NCBI GenBank assembly: GCA_021801615.1
Contig: JAJYXS010000049.1
Coordinates: 1-15,359, forward strand
DNA length: 15,359 nt
DNA from: Actinomycetes bacterium
GTDB lineage: Bacteria; Actinomycetota; Acidimicrobiia; Acidimicrobiales; RAAP-2
Reading direction: 5' to 3'
Positions 1 through 6,387 of the stretch are shown piece after piece. The position numbers were made by a program, and so were the translations under genes. How positions within the stretch are numbered: position 1 is the stretch's first letter; each line of letters begins with the position of its first letter. The notes under the pieces are model-generated. The model saw nothing but the letters and a program-made list of their open reading frames with translations. It made no database searches and had not been told where the DNA came from.

Positions 1-665
1 TCTACGCGAGCTTCATGCCCAAGCCGATGGCCGGCGTGCAGGGCTCGGGCATGCACACCCACCTGTCGCTGTGGGAGGGCGAGCGCAACGCCTTCGCGGA
101 CCCTTCCGACCCCTACGGCCTCTCCGAGGCCGCCAAGCAGTTCATCGCCGGGCTGCTGCACCACGCTCCCGAGATCACCGCCGTCACGAACCAGTGGGTG
201 AACTCCTACAAGCGGCTCGTGAGCGGTTACGAGGCGCCCGTGCACATCGGTTGGGCGCGCAACAACCGCTCCGCGCTCGTGCGCGTGCCCGTCGTCAAGC
301 ACGCCAGGGCCGAGTCGACGCGCGTCGAGTACCGCGCGCCGGACTCCGCGTGCAACCCGTACCTCACGTTCGCGGTCGTGCTCGCCGCGGGGCTCCAGGG
401 GATCGAGCACGGCTACGACCTGCCGGCCGAGGTCGACGCGAACCTCTTCGACCTCTCCGAGCTCGAGCTCCGCAAGCTCGGGATCCGGCCGCTTCCCAGC
501 TCCCTCAAGGAGGCCGTGGACGAGATGGCCGAGTCGAAGCTCCTCGTCGAGACGCTCGGCGAGCACGTCTTCGAGTGGTTCATCCGCAACAAGCGGGCCG
601 AGTGGCGCGACTACAACGTCGCGGTCACGCGGTTCGAGCTGGACCGCTACCTGCCGACCCTGTGA
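1..665 (+). CDS. Type I glutamine synthetase, C-terminal part (5' end outside window)
   Basis: Partial gene; the reading frame is open from base 3 and ends at TGA 663-665. Glutamine synthetase joins ammonia to glutamate using ATP in the cytoplasm. Visible family motifs are GSGMHTHLSLW (ATP and substrate region), the NRSALVRVP segment that lines the active site, and VEYRAPDSACNPYLTFAVVLAAG close after it. The tyrosine that is adenylylated in GSI-beta enzymes (NLYDLPPEE context) is here phenylalanine, in NLFDLSELE, and the segment that follows is shorter than in GSI-beta. Adenylylation control is therefore not expected, as in GSI-alpha enzymes. A distant paralog such as a gamma-glutamylpolyamine synthetase cannot be excluded because the N-terminal half is missing. 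A GlnR-like regulator lies 124 bp downstream on the same strand. Confidence 0.93.
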   Translation, partial: YASFMPKPMAGVQGSGMHTHLSLWEGERNAFADPSDPYGLSEAAKQFIAGLLHHAPEITAVTNQWVNSYKRLVSGYEAPVHIGWARNNRSALVRVPVVKHARAESTRVEYRAPDSACNPYLTFAVVLAAGLQGIEHGYDLPAEVDANLFDLSELELRKLGIRPLPSSLKEAVDEMAESKLLVETLGEHVFEWFIRNKRAEWRDYNVAVTRFELDRYLPTL

Positions 666-710
666 GCCTCGGGCGGCTCGTGAACCCCGGGCACCGAGGC
701 AAGGGAAGCC

Positions 711-775
711 GAGCCCACGGGCTGGGGCGCGGGGGAGCCCACGGGCTGGGGCGCGGGGGAGCCGACGGGTTCCGG
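711..775. repeat. 24-bp tandem repeat, two full copies plus a partial third
   Basis: Two identical 24-bp units (711-734 and 735-758, each starting gagcccacgggctggggc) are followed by a diverged partial copy (759-775, gagccgacgggttccgg). The repeat fills most of the spacer between the glutamine synthetase gene and the GlnR-like gene, ending 14 bases before the regulator start codon. It is non-coding. A role as an operator or in mRNA structure is possible but not shown; it may be simple replication slippage. Confidence 0.85.
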
Positions 776-789
776 CAAGACTGAGCGGG

Positions 790-1524
790 ATGGAGCCGCT
801 CGTCTGCTTCCCCGACCCGGTGCTGCCGGTGGTCGACGCGGCCCTGCGCGAGGGGGGGCTCGACTTCCGCGCGGCCTCGACCCTCGAGGCCGCCGACGCC
901 CTCGAGGCGTCGGAGACGAAAGACGGCTGGGGCGGCGCGGTCGTGTCGGCCGCCGACGACCTCTCACGAGCGGTCGCCTTCTGCCGACACCTCCGGCGCA
1001 GGGAGGACCCCGTGAGCCCGCTCCTGCTCGTGATCGCAGACGACCAGCTCCGCGAGCTCAAGCTTCGCCACGACCTGTTCGACGACTTCTGCGTCCTGCC
1101 GTCACGGCCCGCAGAGATCTCCGCACGCATGGAGCACCTTCTGTGGCGGGCCGGACGCGCTGGCGCCCCGGACGTCATCGAGCACGGGCCGCTCGTGCTG
1201 AACCTCGAGACCTATCAAGCCGCCGTGGCCGGGCGCGTGCTGGACCTCACGTACATGGAGTACGAGCTGCTCCGGTTCCTCGCCGCCCATCCCGGAAAGG
1301 TGTTCACGCGCGAGACGCTGCTGAACCGGGTGTGGGGCTACGAGTACTACGGCGGGGCGCGTACGGTCGACGTGCACGTCCGGCGTCTCCGAGCGAAGCT
1401 CGGCGAGGAGCACGCGCACCTGATCCACACGGTGCGCTCGGTGGGGTACCGCTTCGGCGAGCCGACGTGGTCGCCTGGGCTTCTGCGAGCGCAACCTCAT
1501 CCGCCCTCCGCCCCACAGCCCTGA
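790..1524 (+). CDS. GlnR-like orphan OmpR/PhoB-type response regulator
   Basis: This is a 244-residue transcription regulator. Residues about 130-223 form a winged-helix OmpR/PhoB DNA-binding domain, with the signature run FTRETLLNRVWGYEYYGGARTVDVHVRRLRAKLG in two blocks and the closing wing HTVRSVGYRF. The N-terminal 120 residues sit where a receiver domain belongs, but the acidic pair, the phospho-acceptor Asp context and the Lys-Pro motif are not recognisable. It therefore probably works without phosphorylation, as actinobacterial GlnR does. The wing sequence and the position right after a glutamine synthetase gene support a nitrogen-control role, which is inference. No kinase gene is nearby. 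The ATG at 790 has only a weak purine-rich stretch upstream (gagcggg). The tail after 223 is proline-rich and variable. It could be another orphan OmpR-type regulator. Confidence 0.85.
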   Translation: MEPLVCFPDPVLPVVDAALREGGLDFRAASTLEAADALEASETKDGWGGAVVSAADDLSRAVAFCRHLRRREDPVSPLLLVIADDQLRELKLRHDLFDDFCVLPSRPAEISARMEHLLWRAGRAGAPDVIEHGPLVLNLETYQAAVAGRVLDLTYMEYELLRFLAAHPGKVFTRETLLNRVWGYEYYGGARTVDVHVRRLRAKLGEEHAHLIHTVRSVGYRFGEPTWSPGLLRAQPHPPSAPQP

Positions 1525-1533
1525 CCGGGCGGC

Positions 1534-1926
1534 TCAGGCCAGCGGCGCGTACGCCCAGGCCTCCACCTCGACGCGCGCCCCGATCGGCAGGGACGCCACG
1601 CCGATGGCCGAGCGGGCGGGCCGGGGCTCCGGCCAGGTGTCGACCCAGATCCCGTTCACGAACGCGTACTCGGACATGTCGACGAGGAACACCGTCGTCT
1701 TGACAACGTCCGCGAGCGTGGCGCCTTCCTGCGCGAGGACGCTCGAGACGTTGGCGAGCGCCTGGCGGAGCTGTGCCTCGGTGCCGCCCTCCACGAGCCG
1801 CGGGGCGCCGTCGGGACCCGCCACGGCGCCGATCTGGCCGGAGGTGACGACCCAGTCCCCGGCGCGCACGACCGGGCGGTACGGGCCGACCGGTCCGCCG
1901 CCCCGCGGCGTGCTCGGCCCGCTCAC
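1534..1926 (-). CDS. RidA/YjgF/YER057c family protein (imine/enamine deaminase)
   Basis: This is a 130-residue protein of the usual RidA length (about 128). RidA proteins hydrolyse reactive 2-aminoacrylate-type imines to ketoacids and ammonia as soluble trimers. The catalytic arginine is present in PARSAIGV (Arg105), and the second signature ARVEVEAWAYAP supplies Glu120. The start chosen is GTG 1926-1924, which overlaps the TGA of the upstream [2Fe-2S] fusion gene by four bases (GTGA), so the two are translationally coupled. Longer upstream starts in this frame would only read antisense to the neighbouring gene. Several RidA branches sit in purine or pyrimidine breakdown loci, and coupling to a xanthine-dehydrogenase-like gene fits that, but the substrate is unknown. 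Confidence 0.9.
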   Translation of the reverse strand: MSGPSTPRGGGPVGPYRPVVRAGDWVVTSGQIGAVAGPDGAPRLVEGGTEAQLRQALANVSSVLAQEGATLADVVKTTVFLVDMSEYAFVNGIWVDTWPEPRPARSAIGVASLPIGARVEVEAWAYAPLA

Positions 1927-3617
1927 GAGCGCCGCCGCGTCGGCCAGTCCGGCGCGAGGCCGTCGGCGATCCACGCCGCCGCAGCGGTCGCCGCGAACAC
2001 CGCGTCGGAGCCGTTCACCGGCCAACGGTCCTCCTGGTGCAAGGTCACGTCCACCCAGGGAGTGTCGCGCGCGGACAGCACGCCGTACGAACGGATCGTG
2101 AGGTCCTGGACTTCCCCCGCACCGTCGACCGCGATCCCCTCGCTGCGCACCCATCCGAGCGCCTGGTGGACGGCGCCGAGGCAGTAGGAGCGCAGCACCA
2201 CCTCGTCGAGCACCTCGCCGGCCCACACCTCGACGTGCACCGTGCCGTCGCGGTCGATCGACACCCGCGCACGACCCCCGGAAGGGGCATGCACCTCGAC
2301 GGGGGTGCCAGGCTCGAGCGCGCGAGCGGCCGCGCTCGGACTGCGACCGCTCCCTCGCGCGACGAGAGCGAGCACCGCGGACGCGACGAGCGGCTCGGCC
2401 CACCCCGCCCCCCGCAGGTCGACCGAGACGGGCGGACCCGCCACGTCGACCGGCTCGACGACGAGGCCCGGAGCCACGGAGGCCACCAGGGCCACGTAGT
2501 CGTCGATGCCGGTCGCCTCCGGCGTTCGGGCGACCCGCAGCACACCCGAGCCGTCCTCGCGCATCCCCAGCGCGACCGGAGGCCGCTTCGGAGCGCGGCG
2601 GGCGACGTCCTCGCGCGCCCACACGACGCGCACCGGCTCTCGGCGCTCGTCGGCGAGCCGGCGGGCGCAGGCGGCGACCGGCGAGCGGCGCTTGCCTCCG
2701 AACGCCCCGCCGTTGGCGAGCGGGCTGGCAGGCATCCGCCCCGGCAGGCACCAGGAGGCGTCGGGCTCGAGGTAGGCGGGCTCCACCCAGGTGGTGCGCA
2801 GCACGAGCGTCCAGTCGCCCTCCGGGACGGCGAGCGGATGGCGCAGCGGCGCCGGCGAGTTGCGTCCCTGCACCTTCTTCGAAGCCCGGCGCGCGTCGAC
2901 GAGGCGTGCCCCGAACGCGAGCGACCCGTCGGCGCGGGGGACCACGACCGTTGCGCCGGGGGGCGCCGTGTCGTCGGCGAACCCTGCGCGGCCGAGCACG
3001 GTCTCCCTGGTCGTGTGCTGGTAGGCGGGGCCCTCGAGCTGGGCGCGCCAGGTGGCGAGCAGCGGGTCGCGGGCGGGCGGGTCGATGGCCGTCCAGGCAG
3101 GGCGCGAGGGCACGCCGAGACGAGGGCCTCCTCCGGCACCGGACGGCCCGATGTCGACGCCGAGAACCGCGCCGGCAGCCTCCACGATCGACTGCCATCC
3201 GGTGCAGCGGCACAGGTGCGCTGCGAGCACGGTGCGGATCAGGGCTTCGTCGACGGGCCTGCCCGAGCCGGTCGCCCGGGTCTCGAGCGCGGCGAGCCGC
3301 AGCACGATCCCCGGCGTGCAGAAGCCGCACTGGCTCGCCCCGCTCGCGACGAACGCCTCAGCCCAACGACGAGCCAGCTCCGCCGGCAATCCATCGGCGG
3401 TCGTGACCTCACGCCCGCCCACCCGCCGCAGGGGGGTGACGCACGACACGCGCGGAGCGCCGTCGACCCAGACCGTGCAGCAGCCGCACTGCCCCTGGGG
3501 GCTGCAGCCGTCCTTCGGCGAGCGGACGCCGAGCACCTCGCGCAACGCGTCGAGGAGCGAGACCGTGTCGTCCTCCACTGACACGTCGCGCCCGTCGACG
3601 CGGAACGCGACGCTCAC
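1923..3617 (-). CDS. [2Fe-2S] CoxS-like subunit fused to a shortened molybdopterin-subunit-like region (xanthine dehydrogenase family)
   Basis: This is a 564-residue protein. Residues 1-155 are a complete small subunit of the xanthine dehydrogenase/CO dehydrogenase family. The plant-ferredoxin-type cluster ligands are Cys38, Cys44, Cys47 and Cys59 (GCSPQGQCGCCTV), and the second cluster motifs are CGFC (97-100) and CRC (136-138). Residues from about 170 onward resemble the large molybdopterin-binding subunit: EPAYLEPDASWCLPG, then NGGAFGGKRRSP in place of the usual GGGFGGK, then PVRVVWAREDV, and a C-terminal helix like the end of CoxL. At about 390 residues this half is far shorter than the usual 700-800. 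The catalytic GVGE context near the C-terminus is replaced by NGSDAVFAATAAAAW, and no FAD domain is present. It may be an electron-transfer or non-hydroxylating relative. The GTG start at 3617 has GAGG five bases upstream. It is coupled to ridA. Confidence 0.8.
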   Translation of the reverse strand: MSVAFRVDGRDVSVEDDTVSLLDALREVLGVRSPKDGCSPQGQCGCCTVWVDGAPRVSCVTPLRRVGGREVTTADGLPAELARRWAEAFVASGASQCGFCTPGIVLRLAALETRATGSGRPVDEALIRTVLAAHLCRCTGWQSIVEAAGAVLGVDIGPSGAGGGPRLGVPSRPAWTAIDPPARDPLLATWRAQLEGPAYQHTTRETVLGRAGFADDTAPPGATVVVPRADGSLAFGARLVDARRASKKVQGRNSPAPLRHPLAVPEGDWTLVLRTTWVEPAYLEPDASWCLPGRMPASPLANGGAFGGKRRSPVAACARRLADERREPVRVVWAREDVARRAPKRPPVALGMREDGSGVLRVARTPEATGIDDYVALVASVAPGLVVEPVDVAGPPVSVDLRGAGWAEPLVASAVLALVARGSGRSPSAAARALEPGTPVEVHAPSGGRARVSIDRDGTVHVEVWAGEVLDEVVLRSYCLGAVHQALGWVRSEGIAVDGAGEVQDLTIRSYGVLSARDTPWVDVTLHQEDRWPVNGSDAVFAATAAAAWIADGLAPDWPTRRRS

Positions 3618-3666
3618 ACGCGCCTCGAAAGGCCCAGGGCGAGCGACAAAGCCCGGAGCCGGGGAC

Positions 3667-3690
3667 GATCAGCCGAGGAGCCGGCTGATC
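3667..3690 (-). terminator. Perfect 9-bp inverted repeat at the end of the erpA-like gene
   Basis: GATCAGCCG (3667-3675), a 6-base loop, then CGGCTGATC (3682-3690). The right arm runs through two bases of the erpA-like stop codon (TGA at 3691-3689). There is no T-run after it on the leftward strand, so classical intrinsic termination is uncertain. It could instead be an RNA-stability hairpin, or an attenuator before the downstream leftward operon that begins at 3617. Confidence 0.45.
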
Positions 3691-4054
3691 AGCTGAACGA
3701 CGAGCCGCACCCGCAGGTGCGGGTGGCATTCGGGTTGCTGATGTGGAACCCTGCGTCCTGCAGCCCGTCGGAGTAGTCGAGCGTCGCACCCGTGAGCAGC
3801 TCGGCGCTCGTGGGGTCGACCACGACCCTCACCCCGCCGAACTCGCGGACGATGTCGGCCTCGTCCAGCTCGGAGTCGAAGAACATCTCGTAGCTGTACC
3901 CCGAGCAGCCGCCTGGCTTCACGGCGACGCGCAGCGACAAGCCCTCAGCGCCCTCCTCTGCGAGGAGCTGCGCGACTTTCGCCGATGCGCTGGCCGTGAG
4001 CGTGACGGGGTCCGGCTTCTTGCCGATGGTCACCGACGTCGTCATCGTCGTCAC
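3689..4054 (-). CDS. erpA: ErpA/IscA/HesB-type iron-sulfur cluster insertion protein
   Basis: This is a 121-residue A-type carrier that receives Fe-S clusters and delivers them to apoproteins in the cytoplasm. All three ligand cysteines are present: Cys50 in GGCSGYSYEM, and Cys114 and Cys116 in the closing TCGCGSSFS. The family fold is complete (VTLTASASAKVAQLL at the start, SNPNATRTCGCG at the end). The start is set at GTG 4054 because AAGGAGG (4060-4066) lies five bases upstream. An in-frame ATG at 4097 overlaps the likely -10 box and would add a non-conserved extension. It is divergent from the Mrp-type carrier gene, making a small Fe-S maturation locus, and lies directly upstream of a [2Fe-2S] protein gene. 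The name erpA is by family resemblance; HesB-like would be equally correct. Confidence 0.93.
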   Translation of the reverse strand: MTTMTTSVTIGKKPDPVTLTASASAKVAQLLAEEGAEGLSLRVAVKPGGCSGYSYEMFFDSELDEADIVREFGGVRVVVDPTSAELLTGATLDYSDGLQDAGFHISNPNATRTCGCGSSFS

Positions 4055-4059
4055 CGTGG

Positions 4060-4066
4060 CCTCCTT
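4060..4066 (-). promoter_or_regulatory. Strong Shine-Dalgarno of the erpA-like gene
   Basis: AAGGAGG on the minus strand, five bases before GTG 4054. It is the clearest ribosome binding site in the window and decides the start codon of this gene. Confidence 0.85.
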
Positions 4067-4094
4067 CAGCAGGTCGTAGGGTACGGCGCTCGCC

Positions 4095-4100
4095 ATGTTA
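4095..4100 (-). promoter_or_regulatory. Likely -10 box of the erpA-like gene
   Basis: TAACAT on the minus strand fits the actinobacterial TAnnnT -10 consensus and would place the transcript start near 4088, leaving a leader of about 34 bases that carries the AAGGAGG site. No clear -35 is visible. Confidence 0.5.
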
Positions 4101-4192
4101 TCGGCGCGCGGAGGCGACGGAGCAGCGGCTGGACCCGCGGGGACCTGGACCGGCTCGTCCACGTCGAAGCCGTCGCTCGGGGTGCGAGCCGG

Positions 4193-4198
4193 TAGGCT
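4193..4198 (+). promoter_or_regulatory. Likely -10 box of mrp (leaderless)
   Basis: TAGGCT, then six bases, then ATG 4205. A transcript starting at the usual distance from a -10 box would begin at or next to the start codon. This matches the absence of a Shine-Dalgarno sequence before mrp. No -35 consensus is seen. Confidence 0.55.
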
Positions 4199-4204
4199 TC
4201 GGGC

Positions 4205-5521
4205 ATGGCCGCCCGGTCGGATGCTGCCGGTGGCGGCGACCACCCGGCCGATACCTCATCTCCTGGACCCTCCGGACCTCCTGGACCCTCCGGCCACGAT
4301 GGCGCGGCGGCATCGCCGCCCTCCAGCCGGCCACCCGGCAGGGACGAAGTCCTCGCGCACCTGCGTGCCGTGGTCGACCCGGAGCTCGGCGACGACATCG
4401 TCGACCTGGGCATGGTGGGCGCCGTCGAGGTGTCCGACGATGGCGACGTCCACGTGGAGGTGGCGCTCACGATCGCCGGCTGCCCGCTTCGGAGCCAGAT
4501 CGAGCGAGACGTGCGGGGCAGCCTCGGAGCGATCCCCGGGGTCCGATCGGTCGACCTGTCGATGGCCCAGATGGGCGCGGAGCAGCGCGCGGCGGTGATG
4601 GACCGTGCCCGTCGGAAGGCGCGCGAGCGCGCACCGGCGACGGCGGTGCCGCCGCGCGCCCGGGTCCTGGCGGTCGCCTCCGGCAAGGGAGGCGTCGGCA
4701 AGTCGTCGGTCACGGTCAACCTCGCTGCCGCGCTCGCACGTCGCGGCCTCACCGTCGGCGTGCTCGACGCGGACATCGGCGGCTTCTCGGTGCCGCGCCT
4801 GCTCGGCATGGAGGGTCGTCTCGAGGCGCGCGACGGCAAGATGGTGCCGCTCGAGCGCCCGGTCGCGCGCGGAGTGCTGCGCGTGCTCTCGATGGGCTTC
4901 CTCGCAGAGGAGGACCGGGCGGTCATGTGGCGCGGGCTCCTCCTCAATCGCGCGGTCCAGCAGTTCCTCCAGGACGCCCATTGGGGAGACCTCGACTACC
5001 TCCTCGTCGACCTGCCGCCCGGGACGGGCGACATCCAGATGGGCCTCGCGAGGATGCTGCCGCGCACCGAGATGCTCCTCGTCACCACGCCACCCCTCGC
5101 AGCCCAACGCGTCGCCGCGCGCGCGGCGGACATGGCGCGGCGCGGGTACCTGCGCGTCGCCGGGGTGGTCGAGAACATGAGCGACTTCACCTGCGAGCAC
5201 GGGACGACCTATGCGCTCTTCGGTTCCGGAGGCGGCCAGCGGCTCGCCGCCGAGCTGGGCGTCCCTCTGGTCGGGAGGATCCCCCTCCATCCTCGGATGG
5301 CGGCGGCCGGCGACGCAGGCCAGCCCGTTGCGCTCGGCGGCGACGAGCTCGCGGCCGTGTTCGCCGAGCTCGCCCGAGCCGTGGCGGACGACGTCGCTCC
5401 GGTCGTCGAGACGTCAGGGTGCACTGCCCGTCTCCTCGACGCGCTCGATGCGGCCGGAGCGGCCCGCGTCGGACCGGGTCAGGAGCCGGCCGTGCCGGCA
5501 GAGGCCGCTGCCGACCGATAG
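4205..5521 (+). CDS. mrp: Mrp/NBP35-type P-loop ATPase, Fe-S cluster carrier with N-terminal MIP18 domain
   Basis: This is a 438-residue protein. Residues 1-45 are a Pro/Ser/Gly-rich tail. About 46-120 is a MIP18 (DUF59) domain with the conserved TIAGCP cysteine (Cys93). About 150-410 is the Mrp ATPase, with Walker A SGKGGVGKSS (159-168, deviant lysine Lys161 present), DADIGGFSVPRLLG (usually DADIYGPSIP) and Walker B LLVDLPPGTGD (266-276). The CxxC motif that bridges a [4Fe-4S] cluster between subunits in many Mrp/ApbC proteins is reduced to Cys330-Glu-His-Gly, so cluster binding at that site is doubtful; loss of these cysteines is, as I recall, common in actinobacterial Mrp. Role: Fe-S delivery, together with the divergent ErpA-type carrier. 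There is no Shine-Dalgarno; a TAGGCT box six bases before ATG suggests a leaderless transcript. The last 43 bp overlap the opposing hydrolase gene. Confidence 0.93.
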   Translation: MAARSDAAGGGDHPADTSSPGPSGPPGPSGHDGAAASPPSSRPPGRDEVLAHLRAVVDPELGDDIVDLGMVGAVEVSDDGDVHVEVALTIAGCPLRSQIERDVRGSLGAIPGVRSVDLSMAQMGAEQRAAVMDRARRKARERAPATAVPPRARVLAVASGKGGVGKSSVTVNLAAALARRGLTVGVLDADIGGFSVPRLLGMEGRLEARDGKMVPLERPVARGVLRVLSMGFLAEEDRAVMWRGLLLNRAVQQFLQDAHWGDLDYLLVDLPPGTGDIQMGLARMLPRTEMLLVTTPPLAAQRVAARAADMARRGYLRVAGVVENMSDFTCEHGTTYALFGSGGGQRLAAELGVPLVGRIPLHPRMAAAGDAGQPVALGGDELAAVFAELARAVADDVAPVVETSGCTARLLDALDAAGAARVGPGQEPAVPAEAAADR

Positions 5522-6387
5522 GTCGGAACGAGCCCCTCGGTGATCTCCTCGGCGCGCCCCTCGGCCGCCAGCTTCCGGAGGTGCGCCCACAGCGACAGTC
5601 GCGCGACGCGGTGCATGGGCTCGTCGACGTCCGCGTAGACCGCCGCCACGAGCTCGTCGACGGTGGCGGTCCCGACCTGGTCGAGCGCGGCCGCGACGAG
5701 GCGCTCGCGCGCGAGGCGGTGCGCGATCACCGCGGCGAGGACTTGGCGCGGCGCACCCAGCAGACGGCCGTGGCCGGGCGCGATCGCCTCGAGCGGCGGG
5801 TCGAGCTCGGCCACCTTGCGCAGGCTCTCGAGGTACCGGGCCATGTCCCCGTCGGGAGGGGCGATGACGACGGTCGCTCCGTCCATGACGTGGTCGCCCG
5901 AGAGCAAGACCCGCGGGCTGTCGAGGAGCCAGCACACGTGGTCGCTCGCGTGGCCCGGCGTGTGGAGCGCGCGTAGACGGAACGTCGGGGTGTCCAGCTC
6001 GAAGCCGTCGCTCACCAGGGTGTCGGGGGAAAAGTGGGGGCCCGGGGCGAACCCGAGCACCTCTGCTCCTGCCTCCTGCGCCAGGCGCGCGGCCCCTGGC
6101 GCATGGTCTTCGTGGGTGTGGGTGACGAGGACCCAGCGGATCCTGTCCCCCGCCGCGCTCGCCGCATCCAGCACGGTCTCGAGGTGGCCGGCATCGTCGG
6201 GGCCCGGATCGACCACGGCGACCTCGCCGGTGCCCACCAGGTAGGCGTTCGTCCCCGGACCGGTCATGACGCCGGGGTTCGGCGCGGTGACCCTGCGGAG
6301 CCCTGGACCCAGCACGTCGACACGGCCAGCCACCGGGGCGGGACCACGGCCGGTGTCCGGGACCGGCGGTGGCGCAACATCACCCAC
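5479..6387 (-). CDS. Metallo-beta-lactamase-fold hydrolase, LACTB2-like, with C-terminal winged-helix domain
   Basis: This is a 302-residue protein. The metal site is complete: THTHEDH (89-95; His90, His92, Asp94, His95), His146 in HTPGH, Asp165 in LLSGDH and His206 in IAPGHG, so two metal ions can be bound. The C-terminal part (about 215-290, ending in LRKLAAEGRAEEI) fits the winged-helix domain found after the hydrolase domain in LACTB2-like and glyoxalase-II-like proteins. These act on thioesters, esters or RNA; the substrate is unknown here. The start is GTG 6387, overlapping the end of the upstream NUDIX gene by eight bases, so the two form a coupled operon. Its 3' end overlaps the 3' end of mrp on the other strand by 43 bp, so neither gene can have a separate terminator inside that stretch. 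Confidence 0.88.
   Translation of the reverse strand: MGDVAPPPVPDTGRGPAPVAGRVDVLGPGLRRVTAPNPGVMTGPGTNAYLVGTGEVAVVDPGPDDAGHLETVLDAASAAGDRIRWVLVTHTHEDHAPGAARLAQEAGAEVLGFAPGPHFSPDTLVSDGFELDTPTFRLRALHTPGHASDHVCWLLDSPRVLLSGDHVMDGATVVIAPPDGDMARYLESLRKVAELDPPLEAIAPGHGRLLGAPRQVLAAVIAHRLARERLVAAALDQVGTATVDELVAAVYADVDEPMHRVARLSLWAHLRKLAAEGRAEEITEGLVPTYRSAAASAGTAGS

Noticed and set aside
1534..3330. 598-codon minus-strand frame that would extend RidA at its N-terminus
   Set aside because: The part before residue 468 is an out-of-frame shadow of the fusion gene; RidA starts at GTG 1926 with normal family length.
2037..3581. 514-codon open frame on the plus strand across the [2Fe-2S] fusion gene
   Set aside because: Its translation has no family motifs and is rich in Arg/Gly/His as expected from the antisense of GC-rich coding DNA; the minus-strand protein has full cluster motifs.
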